Notes under the pieces: model-generated
Database searches by the model: none
Seen by the model: only the letters and a program-made list of their open reading frames with translations
What the model was told of the DNA's origin: nothing
Source of the DNA: Acinetobacter sichuanensis
GTDB lineage: Bacteria > Pseudomonadota > Gammaproteobacteria > Pseudomonadales > Moraxellaceae
DNA length: 64,000 nt
NCBI RefSeq assembly: GCF_003024515.2
Contig: NZ_PYIX02000020.1
Coordinates: forward strand, 16,226-80,225
Direction of reading: 5' to 3'
In this document: in pieces, positions 18,678-28,674 of the stretch
Position numbering within the stretch: the first letter of the stretch is position 1
Layout of the letters: each line of letters starts with the position of its first letter
Position numbers and translations under genes: made by a program

Positions 18678-19985
18678 ATGCAACTTGTTTCAGGACAAAA
18701 GTTCGTACTGACCCAACTGTTACAATCTACATCAGAATTGAGTGTACGTGTTCAAGTGCAAGCAAGTTTTGAAATTGATATTTCTAGCTTTGGCTTAGGG
18801 CAGCATGATCAGCTTTATCATGATGATTATATGACTTTTTATAATCAGCCAAAAACGCCTGAAAATGAAGTGCAATATTTTCAGCAAGCACAGCAACATA
18901 TTTTTAAATTGGATCTCAGTCAAATTGATACTGAAAAAACGCCCCGTTTTGTGATTTGTGCGACAACAGATCAAACAACTTTAAATTATATCCAATCTAT
19001 TCAAGTTGAGTTAGTCAATGCTGAGCAGCAAGTTGTAGCACATTATCCATTAAATAGTGCTCATTTTCAGCAAGAAAAAGCGGCTATGTTGTGTGAAATC
19101 TACTTTAAAAATGACGCTTGGCGTATGGCGGCGGTTGGGCAAGGTTTTAATGGTGGTTTAAAAGCGTTAGTTGAGCATTTTGGTGGTGAAGTTGCAGATG
19201 AAACTGCTTCTCCTATCGAAAATACCGTAACTCAAAACCATGTACCTGCAACGACATCGACTTTAGATTTAAAGAAAAAAGTAGTGTTAGATAAAATTGA
19301 GAAATCTGCCCCACAGCTTTTAGAACTCACTAAAAAATCTTTGATCAGTTTAGAAAAGAATAACTTACTCAATGTGAAAGCACGGGTAGCACTTGTTTTA
19401 GACTATTCAGGTTCAATGAATCAGCAATATAAAAAAGGTGATGTGCAAAAAGTTCTTGATCGGATTATGCCTTTAGCGGTGAATTTTGATGATGATGGTC
19501 GTTTTGAATGTTGGGCATTTGCACAGCATGCTTTACGTTTAAGCGATGTACATTTAGGCAATTTAAAAAACTATATCAACACAGAACAGGGCGGGCATAA
19601 AAAATGGGATGCTGGCGCACGTTTTAATAATGAACCTGCGGCACTGAATGCGGTGATTGATTATTTTATTCAAGAAAGCCCATCCGATTTGCCTGTTTAT
19701 GTGGTGTTTATTTCGGATGGTGGTGTATCTGAAACTAAAAAAATTAAACAAATTTTAAAAGATATATCCAATCAAGCAATTTTTTGGCAGTTTGTGGGCA
19801 TTGGTGGTCGAAACTATGGTGTCTTAGAACAGTTAGATGAGATGTCGGGACGTGTGATTGATAATTGTAATTTCTTTGCAATGGACAATATCGACAGTAT
19901 GCCTGAGTCGCAACTTTATGATTTGTTATTAAATGAATTTCCAATGTGGCTCAAAGCTGCGCAACAAAAAAATATAATCAAGTAG
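18678..19985 (+). CDS. terF: TerF-like protein: diverged TerD domain plus VWA domain
   Basis: 435 aa. Residues 1 to about 165 form a diverged TerD domain ([45 protein letters not shown]) without the calcium loop. Residues from about 235 form a VWA domain with MIDAS motif ALVLDYSGSMN and VFISDGGVSETKKI. This TerD-VWA pairing is that of TerF. The VWA is of a different subtype from the TerY proteins in the left arm. Cytoplasmic. It likely bridges TerD/TerC to VWA-based assembly. Confidence 0.9.
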   Translation: MQLVSGQKFVLTQLLQSTSELSVRVQVQASFEIDISSFGLGQHDQLYHDDYMTFYNQPKTPENEVQYFQQAQQHIFKLDLSQIDTEKTPRFVICATTDQTTLNYIQSIQVELVNAEQQVVAHYPLNSAHFQQEKAAMLCEIYFKNDAWRMAAVGQGFNGGLKALVEHFGGEVADETASPIENTVTQNHVPATTSTLDLKKKVVLDKIEKSAPQLLELTKKSLISLEKNNLLNVKARVALVLDYSGSMNQQYKKGDVQKVLDRIMPLAVNFDDDGRFECWAFAQHALRLSDVHLGNLKNYINTEQGGHKKWDAGARFNNEPAALNAVIDYFIQESPSDLPVYVVFISDGGVSETKKIKQILKDISNQAIFWQFVGIGGRNYGVLEQLDEMSGRVIDNCNFFAMDNIDSMPESQLYDLLLNEFPMWLKAAQQKNIIK

Positions 19986-19996
19986 GACAAAGAGCA

Positions 19997-20713
19997 ATGG
20001 CAACATTTACCTTAGTTGGTAGTCCAGAACCTTTTTTACATGTCAGTATGAAACGTGGTGAATCGATTTATTGTGAATCAGATGCCATGGTCATGGTTGA
20101 GCAAAATCTCGAAGTGACAGGTAAGTTACGTGGCGGTGTATTTCAGGCGTTTATGCGTAAATTTACCTCAGGCGAATCTTTGTTTCAGCAGCAAATCAAA
20201 GCTTCAAATGGAGATGGTGAATGTTTGTTGTCACCAAATTTAGATGGAGATATGCAAATTTTAGATGTTGGGCAAAGGCAATATATTTTGTCAGACGGTG
20301 CATTTGTCGCTGCAACTGAACATACCAATATTAAAGCGAAAGTACAGAGTAATATTGGTGGTGCATTATTTGGCGGCACAGGTGGCTTTGTGGTGATGGA
20401 AACAGGTGGGCAGGGGCAAGTCTGTATTTCAGGCAGTGGTACCTTGCTTGAGTTAGATATTACCCCTGAACAAGGTGAAGTCACCATTGATAATGGTCAT
20501 GTTGCAGCTTGGGATGCGTCTTTAAACTATAACATTGGTATGCCGACTTCAGGCGGCGGTGGTATTGTGGGCAATATTTTTAATAGCTTAACAAGCGGTG
20601 AAGGTTTAGTGATTAAGTTTCGTGGGCATGGCAAAGTGATTGTATGCTCTAGAAATCGTGCAAGTTATTTACAATGGTTGGCATCGGCTTTAGGTCGTGG
20701 AAACTCAAACTGA
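19997..20713 (+). CDS. AIM24/TIGR00266-family protein
   Basis: 238 aa from the ATG at 19997, 9 bases after AGGA (19984-19987); an upstream in-frame start would overlap terF by 40 bases without a good ribosome site. The protein is a beta-rich tryptophan-RNA-attenuator-like (AIM24) fold: PEPFLHVSMKRGESIYCESDAMV, GGVFQAFMRKFTSGESLF, GGTGGFVVMETGGQGQVCISG. The family is often found near stress genes and acts in the cytoplasm or at membranes; the biochemical role is unknown. It is 12 bases upstream of the last TerD gene and so is part of the Ter operon. Confidence 0.85.
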   Translation: MATFTLVGSPEPFLHVSMKRGESIYCESDAMVMVEQNLEVTGKLRGGVFQAFMRKFTSGESLFQQQIKASNGDGECLLSPNLDGDMQILDVGQRQYILSDGAFVAATEHTNIKAKVQSNIGGALFGGTGGFVVMETGGQGQVCISGSGTLLELDITPEQGEVTIDNGHVAAWDASLNYNIGMPTSGGGGIVGNIFNSLTSGEGLVIKFRGHGKVIVCSRNRASYLQWLASALGRGNSN

Positions 20714-20725
20714 AGGAAACAATAA

Positions 20726-21313
20726 ATGGGTATTAGTCTAGTAAAAGGTCAAAAAATTTCGTTAGAAAAACCAGATGGTTCTTCATTAACAAAAATTTAT
20801 TTGGGTGCAGGTTGGGACGTGGCTAAAGGCGGTGGCTTTTTAGGTGGTCTATTTGGTGGCGGCGGTGGCTCTATTGATTTAGATGCTTCGGCAATTTTAT
20901 TTGATGCCAATAAACAAGTGCTTGATAATGTTTGGTTTGCTCAGCTTCGTAGTCGTGATGGCAGTATTCAGCATTCTGGTGATAACTTAACAGGTGAAGG
21001 CGATGGTGATGACGAGAAAATCTTTGTAGATTTGACGCGTGTTCCTGATCAAGTTCAGCAAATCGTATTTACGATTAGTAGCTTCCGTGGTCAAACTTTT
21101 GAAAAAGTAGAGAATGCCTTTTGTCGTTTAGTCGATGAAACCACTAACACTGAAGTTGCAAAATATAATTTGTCAGCACAAGGTAATTATACTGCTTTGA
21201 TTATTGCGAAAGTATATCGTCATAATGGTGCTTGGAAAATGTCAGCCTTGGGTGAGTCTTGTCAAGGCAAAACGATTCATGACATCGTACCTTCGGTATT
21301 GCCATTGTTGTAA
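20726..21313 (+). CDS. TerD-family protein with Gly-rich insert (TerX/TerZ-like)
   Basis: 195 aa. Full TerD domain with GISLVKGQKISLEK, LGAGWDV, IDLDASAILFD and calcium loop GDNLTGEGDGDDE. A glycine-rich insert (GGGFLGGLFGGGGG) near residues 35-48 matches the one in the TerD protein at 3668, so these two form a subtype. Last gene of the right arm, followed by a strong terminator. Confidence 0.9.
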   Translation: MGISLVKGQKISLEKPDGSSLTKIYLGAGWDVAKGGGFLGGLFGGGGGSIDLDASAILFDANKQVLDNVWFAQLRSRDGSIQHSGDNLTGEGDGDDEKIFVDLTRVPDQVQQIVFTISSFRGQTFEKVENAFCRLVDETTNTEVAKYNLSAQGNYTALIIAKVYRHNGAWKMSALGESCQGKTIHDIVPSVLPLL

Positions 21314-21333
21314 TTGATTATTTTTTATGACAT

Positions 21334-21363
21334 AAAAGCCTAATTTTTAGAAATTGGGCTTTT
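21334..21363 (+). terminator. Rho-independent terminator of the right Ter arm
   Basis: AAAAGCCTAATTT, short loop, AAATTGGGCTTTT with one G-U pair and a U-rich end. Confidence 0.85.
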
Positions 21364-21463
21364 CTACATAGGTTGCATGCTTTTGGTTTAGTTGTAATAA
21401 AAATAATGCATTTGCTATAACTGCGTTCAATAGTGAAAATATATTTTAAATAGGCGAATCATC

Positions 21464-21859
21464 ATGCCAAGTATTATGATTGAAGTCAGACAACATTATA
21501 CAGTTGATACTGAACTAGAAATAATGGAGGCTGTGCATAAAGCCTTTAGAGATGCTTTTAAAATTTTGCCTTATGATCGTAATATACGTTTTATAGAACA
21601 TGAACCACAGCGTTTTCAATGTCCGCCAGATAAAGACAAACCTGAATTTTATACATTGATCACAATTGATGCTTTTATTGGGCGTTCTTTAGATGCAAAG
21701 CGAAAGTTATATGAAAATATTGTCAATAATCTTGCACCTTTAGGCATACCAAAAAATCATGTCAAAATAATATTACGTGAAATTCCTGCGGAAAATTTTG
21801 GTATACGTGGGGGAAAAGCGGCATGTGATATAGATTTAGATTTTAATATAAATGTTTAA
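21464..21859 (+). CDS. Tautomerase-family protein
   Basis: 131 aa. The N-terminus is MPSIMIEVR, leaving the catalytic Pro after Met removal. The arrangement with PYDRNIRFIEHEP, FYTLITIDAFIGRSLDAKRKLYENIVNNL and HVKIILREIPAENFGIRGGKAA is that of the longer 4-oxalocrotonate-tautomerase/MIF relatives (Tautomerase_2). It would isomerise keto/enol forms of a small acid. It is followed 23 bases later by a small gene of unknown role; not obviously tied to the ben genes across the strand change. Confidence 0.82.
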   Translation: MPSIMIEVRQHYTVDTELEIMEAVHKAFRDAFKILPYDRNIRFIEHEPQRFQCPPDKDKPEFYTLITIDAFIGRSLDAKRKLYENIVNNLAPLGIPKNHVKIILREIPAENFGIRGGKAACDIDLDFNINV

Positions 21860-21882
21860 AAATAAAAAAATAAGGTGTGATG

Positions 21883-22161
21883 ATGAATAAAAATGTTTAT
21901 ATTTTTCAGGGAGAACGTGCAATATTTAGCTCGGCTGTATTTTCAAATATAGTACAAGCTACAGAGTGGATTGAAAAAAATAATTTAAGTGGGATTTTAA
22001 CGGAATATATTCTGGATTATCCAGTATATGATTGGGCGGTTGATCAGGGTTATTTTAAACCCAAGTCTGAGATCGACTGTTCTTCTCAGTTTATTGGTAG
22101 ATTTAGTTCAGCTTATCAAAAACATTGGCATTATATTGATGGTAAAATTGAGCAAGAATAA
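21883..22161 (+). CDS. Small conserved protein of unknown function
   Basis: 92 aa from the second of two adjacent ATGs, 7 bases after AAGG. The protein (NVYIFQGERAIFSSAVFSNIVQATEWIEKNNLSGILTEYILDYPVYDWAV, in part) resembles a family of small soluble proteins that I recall as DUF7710; the name is from memory. No membrane segment or signal peptide. Probably co-transcribed with the tautomerase gene. Confidence 0.7.
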   Translation: MNKNVYIFQGERAIFSSAVFSNIVQATEWIEKNNLSGILTEYILDYPVYDWAVDQGYFKPKSEIDCSSQFIGRFSSAYQKHWHYIDGKIEQE

Positions 22162-22203
22162 AGCCCACCCAAAACTTATTTAAGTGAGCTTCATGCTATT
22201 TTT

Positions 22204-23421
22204 TTATTTTGCGTTGGCAGCTTCAGTCTGGTTTTGTGCTGTGTTCTGACGTTTTGTCAAAATTACATGTGCCACGATACCAATACAAATGCCCCAAAAT
22301 ACTGAACTGAGACCTAAGAAGCTCATTCCTGAAGCCGTTGCTAAAAAAGTCAGTAAAGCAGCATCACGTTGACTTTCATTTTTCATTGCAGCAGAGATGT
22401 TAATCGCAATCGCACCCAGTAAGGCTAAACCTGCTAATGCAGCGACTAATTCTTTGGGTAATAATGTAAAAAGCATCACAATACTTCCTGCAAATAAACC
22501 ACCTAAGATATAAAAAATACCATTGGCAATCCCTGCAATATAACGTTTTTCTTTCAGTTCATGTGCATCTTTACCCATACAAAGTGCCGCAGTAATCGAG
22601 GCAAGAACAATGGTAATTCCACCTACGCATGCAACAGCCATAGATGCCAGACTGGTTGCTGTGATGATCGGTTTAGCAGGGGTGTCGTAGCCACTTAACT
22701 TCATAATCGCCATACCGGGTAGAAATTGCCCAGATAAGCTCACCAATGTCAGCGGAATAGCAAGGTTAAGCGTTGAGTTCCAAGTCCATTCAGGCATGAT
22801 GAATTGTGGAATAGCGAGAGAAAAATCGACATCAACGGGATTCATTTTGCCTAAAGCTAAACTTAAAATCACACCTGAAACAAGCACAAAAACCATGGCA
22901 TAACGAGGGCTGAGTCTTTTTGCGACCAAATAAACCAAAAGCATGCCAAAAACAATCATTGGCATGGTGTCTGTGGCTTTAAATAAACCTAGCCCAAACT
23001 GAAATAAAATACCTGCCATCATGCCTGCGGCAACATCTTGTGGAATCCATTTGAGTAATTTATCAAAAGAACCTGAAATTCCAATCAAGAAAATAATCAC
23101 TGCAGACGTGATATATGCAGCAACAGCTTCATTGAGTGATATATGTGGAAATAGTGTGACCAATAAAGCTGTTCCGGGAGCAGACCACGCTGTGATCACA
23201 GGAACTTTAAATTTAATGGATAAAAATATTCCAGCGACTGCAGCGCCAATAGAAATGCCCCAGATCCATGAAATCATCATGGCATTGCTGACATGGGCTT
23301 GTTGTGCTGCTTGGAAAAAGATAATGAGTGGACCTGAGTACGAAATCAAGACTGCTAAGAAACCAGCAACTGTAGCTGAAATTGACCAGTCCTGTTTTAG
23401 GGTCTTAAACAGGGTTGCCAT
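22204..23421 (-). CDS. benE: Benzoate/H+ symporter BenE
   Basis: 405 aa with about twelve membrane segments. It belongs to the BenE family (SISATVAGFLAVLISYSGPLIIFFQAA, VITAWSAPGTALLV, PQDVAAGMMAGILFQFG), inner-membrane importers of benzoate driven by protons. It is the last gene of the catA-benABCDE array, 135 bases after benD. The separate importer benK lies on the other side of benM, so two uptake routes are present. Confidence 0.93.
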   Translation of the reverse strand: MATLFKTLKQDWSISATVAGFLAVLISYSGPLIIFFQAAQQAHVSNAMMISWIWGISIGAAVAGIFLSIKFKVPVITAWSAPGTALLVTLFPHISLNEAVAAYITSAVIIFLIGISGSFDKLLKWIPQDVAAGMMAGILFQFGLGLFKATDTMPMIVFGMLLVYLVAKRLSPRYAMVFVLVSGVILSLALGKMNPVDVDFSLAIPQFIMPEWTWNSTLNLAIPLTLVSLSGQFLPGMAIMKLSGYDTPAKPIITATSLASMAVACVGGITIVLASITAALCMGKDAHELKEKRYIAGIANGIFYILGGLFAGSIVMLFTLLPKELVAALAGLALLGAIAINISAAMKNESQRDAALLTFLATASGMSFLGLSSVFWGICIGIVAHVILTKRQNTAQNQTEAANAK

Positions 23422-23556
23422 TGGGCATTTGCCTCCATGCGTGTTTAATTCAATGATCCTGCTGAATTGTGTTTAAAATTATGTAGCATTTAGAAAAAGT
23501 TAAATCCACATCGTAATGTAGATTTAAGTATTTAAAAAATAAAATGGGTGATCGGT

Positions 23557-24342
23557 TTAGCCCTGATCTCCACCACCGACAGGAACGACAGTACCTGTAA
23601 TATAAGATGAGTCATCTGAGGCTAAAAATAAAATTGCATTCACTTGTTCTTGGATCGTGCCGTAGCGTCCTAAGAAAGTTCGATCAATGGTTTGATCAAC
23701 CACTTGTTGCATCCATTGTTTTTCATTTTCAGATAAAGGATTGCTATTGCGAGGTACTTTTCGAGGTGGTGCTTCGGTGCCGCCTGTTGCTACAGCATTG
23801 ATACGGATACCATCTTTCGCATGTTCAAAAGCCATTGCAGCAGTTAAGGCATTTACACCACCTTTAGATGCAGAATAAGGTACACGGTTGATACCACGTG
23901 TCGCGATTGAAGATACATTAACAATCGTACCTTTCTGATTTTTCAACATTTCTGGTAAAACTGCACGACAGCACCATAATGTTGGGAATAAAGAACGATT
24001 CACTTCCTTAATAATTTCTTCTTCAGAAAATTCTTGGAAGGGTTTCATCCAAATTGCACCACCGACATTGTTGATTAAAACATCAACACGACCGTATTTT
24101 TCAATTGCTTTAGCCACAACAGATTGAGCACCTGCAAAAGTTTCTAAATCTGCTTTAATCGTGATCGCATCACCTTGATGCTGCAAAATTTCAGCTAAAA
24201 CTTCATCTACAATTTCAGAGCGATCTGCGAGGATCACTTGTGCGCCTTCAGCAGCAACTTGCAGCGCAACACCACGACCAATCCCTTGAGCAGCACCTGT
24301 AACAATAACAACTTTATTTAAAAATCTTTGACGATCTGACAT
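23557..24342 (-). CDS. benD: Benzoate diol dehydrogenase BenD
   Basis: 261 aa. Short-chain dehydrogenase that oxidises benzoate cis-1,2-dihydrodiol to catechol with release of CO2 and NADH. The NAD motif VTGAAQGIGRG, NNVGGAIW, catalytic YSASKGG with preceding serine (NVSSIAT) and the C-terminal ITGTVVPVGGGDQG are present. Start at 24342 chosen because GGAG lies 6 bases upstream; an upstream TTG in frame is less likely. It follows benC across an 80-base gap with a strong hairpin. Confidence 0.95.
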   Translation of the reverse strand: MSDRQRFLNKVVIVTGAAQGIGRGVALQVAAEGAQVILADRSEIVDEVLAEILQHQGDAITIKADLETFAGAQSVVAKAIEKYGRVDVLINNVGGAIWMKPFQEFSEEEIIKEVNRSLFPTLWCCRAVLPEMLKNQKGTIVNVSSIATRGINRVPYSASKGGVNALTAAMAFEHAKDGIRINAVATGGTEAPPRKVPRNSNPLSENEKQWMQQVVDQTIDRTFLGRYGTIQEQVNAILFLASDDSSYITGTVVPVGGGDQG

Positions 24343-24382
24343 TTTTTTCTCCATGCTCAATTTTTTAAAACCGAATATTTAA

Positions 24383-24412
24383 AAACCTCGTTTTGAGTGC
24401 AAAACGAGGTTT
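24383..24412 (-). terminator. Intercistronic hairpin between benC and benD
   Basis: A perfect 12-bp stem AAACCTCGTTTT/AAAACGAGGTTT with a 6-base loop, followed on the transcribed strand by five U residues. It may act as a partial terminator lowering benDE expression, or protect the benABC message; the sequence alone does not decide. Confidence 0.7.
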
Positions 24413-24421
24413 GTGGAAAGC

Positions 24422-25516
<1,095 letters not shown>

Positions 25517-26017
25517 TTAGAGGTGGTAGATATCAATGACTTGATTGATATAGTCATTTTTAAGTACAACGTATTTACTTAAAATCTGTGGTTGTTCACC
25601 TGAAAAATCAATTTCATAGCGAGACATACCAAAATAGCTATAACTGTTTTTATAACGGAAGCTCAATGTATTCCAGTTAAAGCGAACAGTGACTTTATCG
25701 CCATCACGTTCAACAACTTCTACGTTAGCAATGTTGTGTGCAGTACGTGTATTTGGCATGGTTGCAGAAGAGCGTTCAGTTTTAATACGGAACACACGGT
25801 CTTCTAAACCTTGACGGTCAGGGTAATAAATCAATGAGATCTCAGCTTGAGGATCTTCAGTAAGTTTGTCATCGTCATCCCAAGCTGGCATCCAAAATGA
25901 TGCAGATGGTGCATAACACTGTAACCATTCATCCCATTGTTCATCGTCTAAAAAACGAGCTTCACGATAGAGAAATTGTGCAATATTTTCTAATGATGCT
26001 TTATCTTGCGCGCTCAT
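25517..26017 (-). CDS. benB: Benzoate 1,2-dioxygenase small (beta) subunit BenB
   Basis: 166 aa, normal for the family. SnoaL-like beta subunit of ring-hydroxylating dioxygenases ([30 protein letters not shown] region, [18 protein letters not shown]). It has no metal site and shapes the alpha3beta3 complex with BenA. Its ATG overlaps the benA stop as ATGA, so translation is coupled. Confidence 0.96.
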   Translation of the reverse strand: MSAQDKASLENIAQFLYREARFLDDEQWDEWLQCYAPSASFWMPAWDDDDKLTEDPQAEISLIYYPDRQGLEDRVFRIKTERSSATMPNTRTAHNIANVEVVERDGDKVTVRFNWNTLSFRYKNSYSYFGMSRYEIDFSGEQPQILSKYVVLKNDYINQVIDIYHL

Positions 26018-27414
26018 GCATTTTCTCCTTGTGCAGACGTTTCTAACTCAGCCAATTCTTTTTCAGCTGCGATGGCATGTTTCATGGTTTTTAACCAATA
26101 TTGATGTTGAGCAAGGTATAAGCCTTCATCTTCAGTTTTGATACAGCTTAATGCTGGTTTTAAACCAATTTCATTTGCAGCATCATCTGGACCTTGAATC
26201 CAATGTTTAGAACCACGGCACATGTCGTTCCATTCAAGTTCAATACCTGCATAACCTGCTTGACATGCACGGAATTCTTCAAGGTCATCTGGTGTTGCCA
26301 TGCCTGAAGCATTAAAGAAGTCTTCATATTGGCGAATACGACGAGCACGTGCTTCAGGTGCTTCACCGACAGGCGCGATACAATAAATCGTAACTTCTGT
26401 TTTATTCACAGAGATTGGACGTAATACACGGATTTGTGAACCGAATTGATCCATCAAATATACGTTAGGATATAAACATAAGTTACGTGAACGCTCGATC
26501 ATCCATTTAGACATCGCCGCGCCGTATCTTTCTGTATATTCTTCAGCTTTAGGGAAGTTTGGACGGTCTTCTGGGTTTGCCCATTGTGTCCAAAGTAACA
26601 TATGACCGTGATCAAAACCGTAAGAACCACCGCCTTGTTTACCCCAAGAACCTGCGCTCATTGCACGAACATTATCAAGCTCTTGTTGCTTTTCTTTACG
26701 CTGTTGCGTTGTTGCTGCATAGTTCCAATGTACCGCAGAAACGTGATAACCATCTGCACCATTTTCAGCAGTGAGTTTCCAGTTACCTTCATAGGTATAG
26801 GTTGATGCACCACGTAAAACTTCTAAACCTTGTTCAGATTGGTCAACAATCATGTCAATGATTTTTGTAGTTTCACCTAAAAATTCTTCTAATGATGGAA
26901 CATCTGGGTTTAAGCTACCGAATAAGAAACCTTTATAGTTTTCAAAACGCGCAACTTTTTTCAGATCATGAGAGCCTTCTTGGTTAAAGCAATCTGAATA
27001 ACCTGCTTCACTTGGATCTTTAACTTTAAGTAATTTACCTGAGTTATTAAATGTCCAACCATGGAAAGGGCAAGTATAAGTTGCTTTATTACCACGTTTA
27101 TTACGGCAAAGCTGAGCGCCACGGTGTGAACACGCATTAATCATTGCGTTCAATTCACCATTACGGTTACGTGCGATCAGAATCGGTTGACGACCAATAT
27201 AAGTTGTATAGTAGTCATTGTTTTTTGGAATTTGGCTTTCATGTGCCAAATACACCCAATTTCCTTCGAAAATATATTTCATTTCTAGGTCAAAAAGGGC
27301 TTGGTCTGTAAATACTGAACGATGAAGTTTAAATTCACCTGTTTCATAATCATCTACAAGAAGCTCATCAATACGATCAAGATGGCTGGTATTAATCACT
27401 GGAATACGTGGCAT
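26014..27414 (-). CDS. benA: Benzoate 1,2-dioxygenase large (alpha) subunit BenA
   Basis: 466 aa starting [19 protein letters not shown], with GGAG 8 bases before the ATG. The Rieske centre (CSHRGAQLC and TCPFHGWTF) and the mononuclear-iron motif ([13 protein letters not shown], plus a downstream Asp) are intact. With BenB and BenC it converts benzoate to the 1,2-cis-diol. Lies 90 bases after catA; a stable hairpin sits in that gap and no separate BenM site is visible there, so the ben genes may be expressed from the catA promoter. Confidence 0.97.
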   Translation of the reverse strand: MPRIPVINTSHLDRIDELLVDDYETGEFKLHRSVFTDQALFDLEMKYIFEGNWVYLAHESQIPKNNDYYTTYIGRQPILIARNRNGELNAMINACSHRGAQLCRNKRGNKATYTCPFHGWTFNNSGKLLKVKDPSEAGYSDCFNQEGSHDLKKVARFENYKGFLFGSLNPDVPSLEEFLGETTKIIDMIVDQSEQGLEVLRGASTYTYEGNWKLTAENGADGYHVSAVHWNYAATTQQRKEKQQELDNVRAMSAGSWGKQGGGSYGFDHGHMLLWTQWANPEDRPNFPKAEEYTERYGAAMSKWMIERSRNLCLYPNVYLMDQFGSQIRVLRPISVNKTEVTIYCIAPVGEAPEARARRIRQYEDFFNASGMATPDDLEEFRACQAGYAGIELEWNDMCRGSKHWIQGPDDAANEIGLKPALSCIKTEDEGLYLAQHQYWLKTMKHAIAAEKELAELETSAQGENA

Positions 27415-27448
27415 GTCCGTTCTCCGACTGTCCAAATGTGGGCAAGTC

Positions 27449-27476
27449 ACCGAAATATGTTTAAATATATTTCGGT
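27449..27476 (-). other. Hairpin between catA and benA
   Basis: Perfect 10-bp stem ACCGAAATAT/ATATTTCGGT with an 8-base loop, without a U run on the transcribed strand. More likely an RNA processing or stability element than a terminator. Confidence 0.65.
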
Positions 27477-27504
27477 TCCAAAAGCGCTTTAAATAAAAGG
27501 GAAA

Positions 27505-28425
27505 TTATGCAGAAGCTCGACGACGTTCAACTTCGGTTGATGGCGCTTGAACTTGTTCTTTGACTAACTGAATATTGAATGTAATGTGTTTGAAAGCTTT
27601 GTTTAAACCACGACGCGCGATTTCAGCTTCGTCTGTGACATCTTCTGCGACTGCGACTAAACCATCACGTGTTGCAAATGCAAAGTCATCCCACAGGTAC
27701 TGATCACCTTCGATATTAAATTGAGTGGTGAGTTTGCGATAACCTGGTGCAGAAACAAAATAATGAACATGAGAAGGACGGTTACCATGACGACCCAGTT
27801 TATCAAGTACAAATTGAGTTGTACCTTCTGGTGGACAGCCGTAACCTACAGGCATAGTCGTCTGAGCGACATATTGACCGTTGTTATCAGATAAAACTGT
27901 ACGACGTAAATTAAAATCAGACTGAGATTTATCAAAGAATGAATAATTACCTAAGCTGTTTGCGTGCCAGATTTCAACTTTAGCACCTTCAATCAGCTGA
28001 CCATTGGTATCTGTCACTTGACCTTCAATAAATAAAGTATCAACGTGATCAGACTCAGAACCATCGTCCATACGTGTGAAACCAATCGACTCAGGAGCGC
28101 CTGCTACATACAGTGGACCTTCAATCGTACGCGGTGTTCCACCTGTTATGCCTGCTTTAGCATCGGCTTCATCGGCACGTAAATCGAGATAATGTTCTAA
28201 ACCAAGACCCGCAGCAAGTAGCCCAAGTTCATTTGCTTTACCTGCATCGGTAAAGTACTCAAGTCCTTTCCAAATTTCAGTTGCAGATAAATCAAGGTCT
28301 TCGATGGCTTGGAATAAGTCACTGACAAGACGGACGACGACTTGTTGCACACGAGCATCGACAACACCTGTGGCAGTGTCAACATTCATTTTTTTAACAA
28401 GTTCATTAATTTCTTGACGATTCAT
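27505..28425 (-). CDS. catA: Catechol 1,2-dioxygenase CatA
   Basis: 306 aa from MNRQEINELVKKMN (AGGAG about 10 bases upstream). Intradiol ring-cleaving enzyme with Fe(III): N-terminal helical dimer domain, GPLYVAGAPES, ligand tyrosines including that in VGYGCPPEG, and histidines in RHGNRPSHVHYF. It opens catechol, the BenD product, to cis,cis-muconate, which is also the known inducer of BenM/CatM. Placement directly ahead of benABCDE makes a benzoate-to-muconate operon; catB and catC are not in the window. Confidence 0.95.
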   Translation of the reverse strand: MNRQEINELVKKMNVDTATGVVDARVQQVVVRLVSDLFQAIEDLDLSATEIWKGLEYFTDAGKANELGLLAAGLGLEHYLDLRADEADAKAGITGGTPRTIEGPLYVAGAPESIGFTRMDDGSESDHVDTLFIEGQVTDTNGQLIEGAKVEIWHANSLGNYSFFDKSQSDFNLRRTVLSDNNGQYVAQTTMPVGYGCPPEGTTQFVLDKLGRHGNRPSHVHYFVSAPGYRKLTTQFNIEGDQYLWDDFAFATRDGLVAVAEDVTDEAEIARRGLNKAFKHITFNIQLVKEQVQAPSTEVERRRASA

Positions 28426-28598
28426 ACTATCTATGCTCCTAGAGTATGAGGTCATCCTGAGCGACAAGCATTCCTTTTTGTAGCTGGCTGACAGGCTGGC
28501 CCAAATTTGATCACAACAACATGATTAGGCTTTTAAATCTCTAGAATAAAATTCCGTTTAAAAAAACTTCACTTTGTTGCTAATTTACTTCATGCTAT

Positions 28599-28613
28599 AT
28601 ACCTTAAATGAAT
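28599..28613. promoter_or_regulatory. Possible second BenM/CatM-type site
   Basis: ATAC-N7-GAAT, one base off the ATAC-N7-GTAT consensus for BenM/CatM, 53 bases from the perfect site and closer to catA. Plausible as the weaker site used for the catA-ben promoter. Confidence 0.45.
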
Positions 28614-28651
28614 GAATTAGGTCTTGTCGAAGATCAATTATGTATTTTTTT

Positions 28652-28666
28652 ATACTTCAAAGGTAT
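28652..28666. promoter_or_regulatory. BenM/CatM operator, perfect consensus
   Basis: ATACTTCAAAGGTAT matches ATAC-N7-GTAT exactly, the site known for A. baylyi BenM and CatM. It ends 8 bases before the benM ATG, so it can serve autoregulation and, by looping with the upstream site, control of catA-ben. Confidence 0.85.
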
Positions 28667-28674
28667 TCGCTGTC

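Noticed and set aside
22162..22203. Terminator between the small gene at 21883 and benE
   Set aside because: AAGCCCAC and GTGAGCTT can pair with one mismatch across a long loop; too weak to call.
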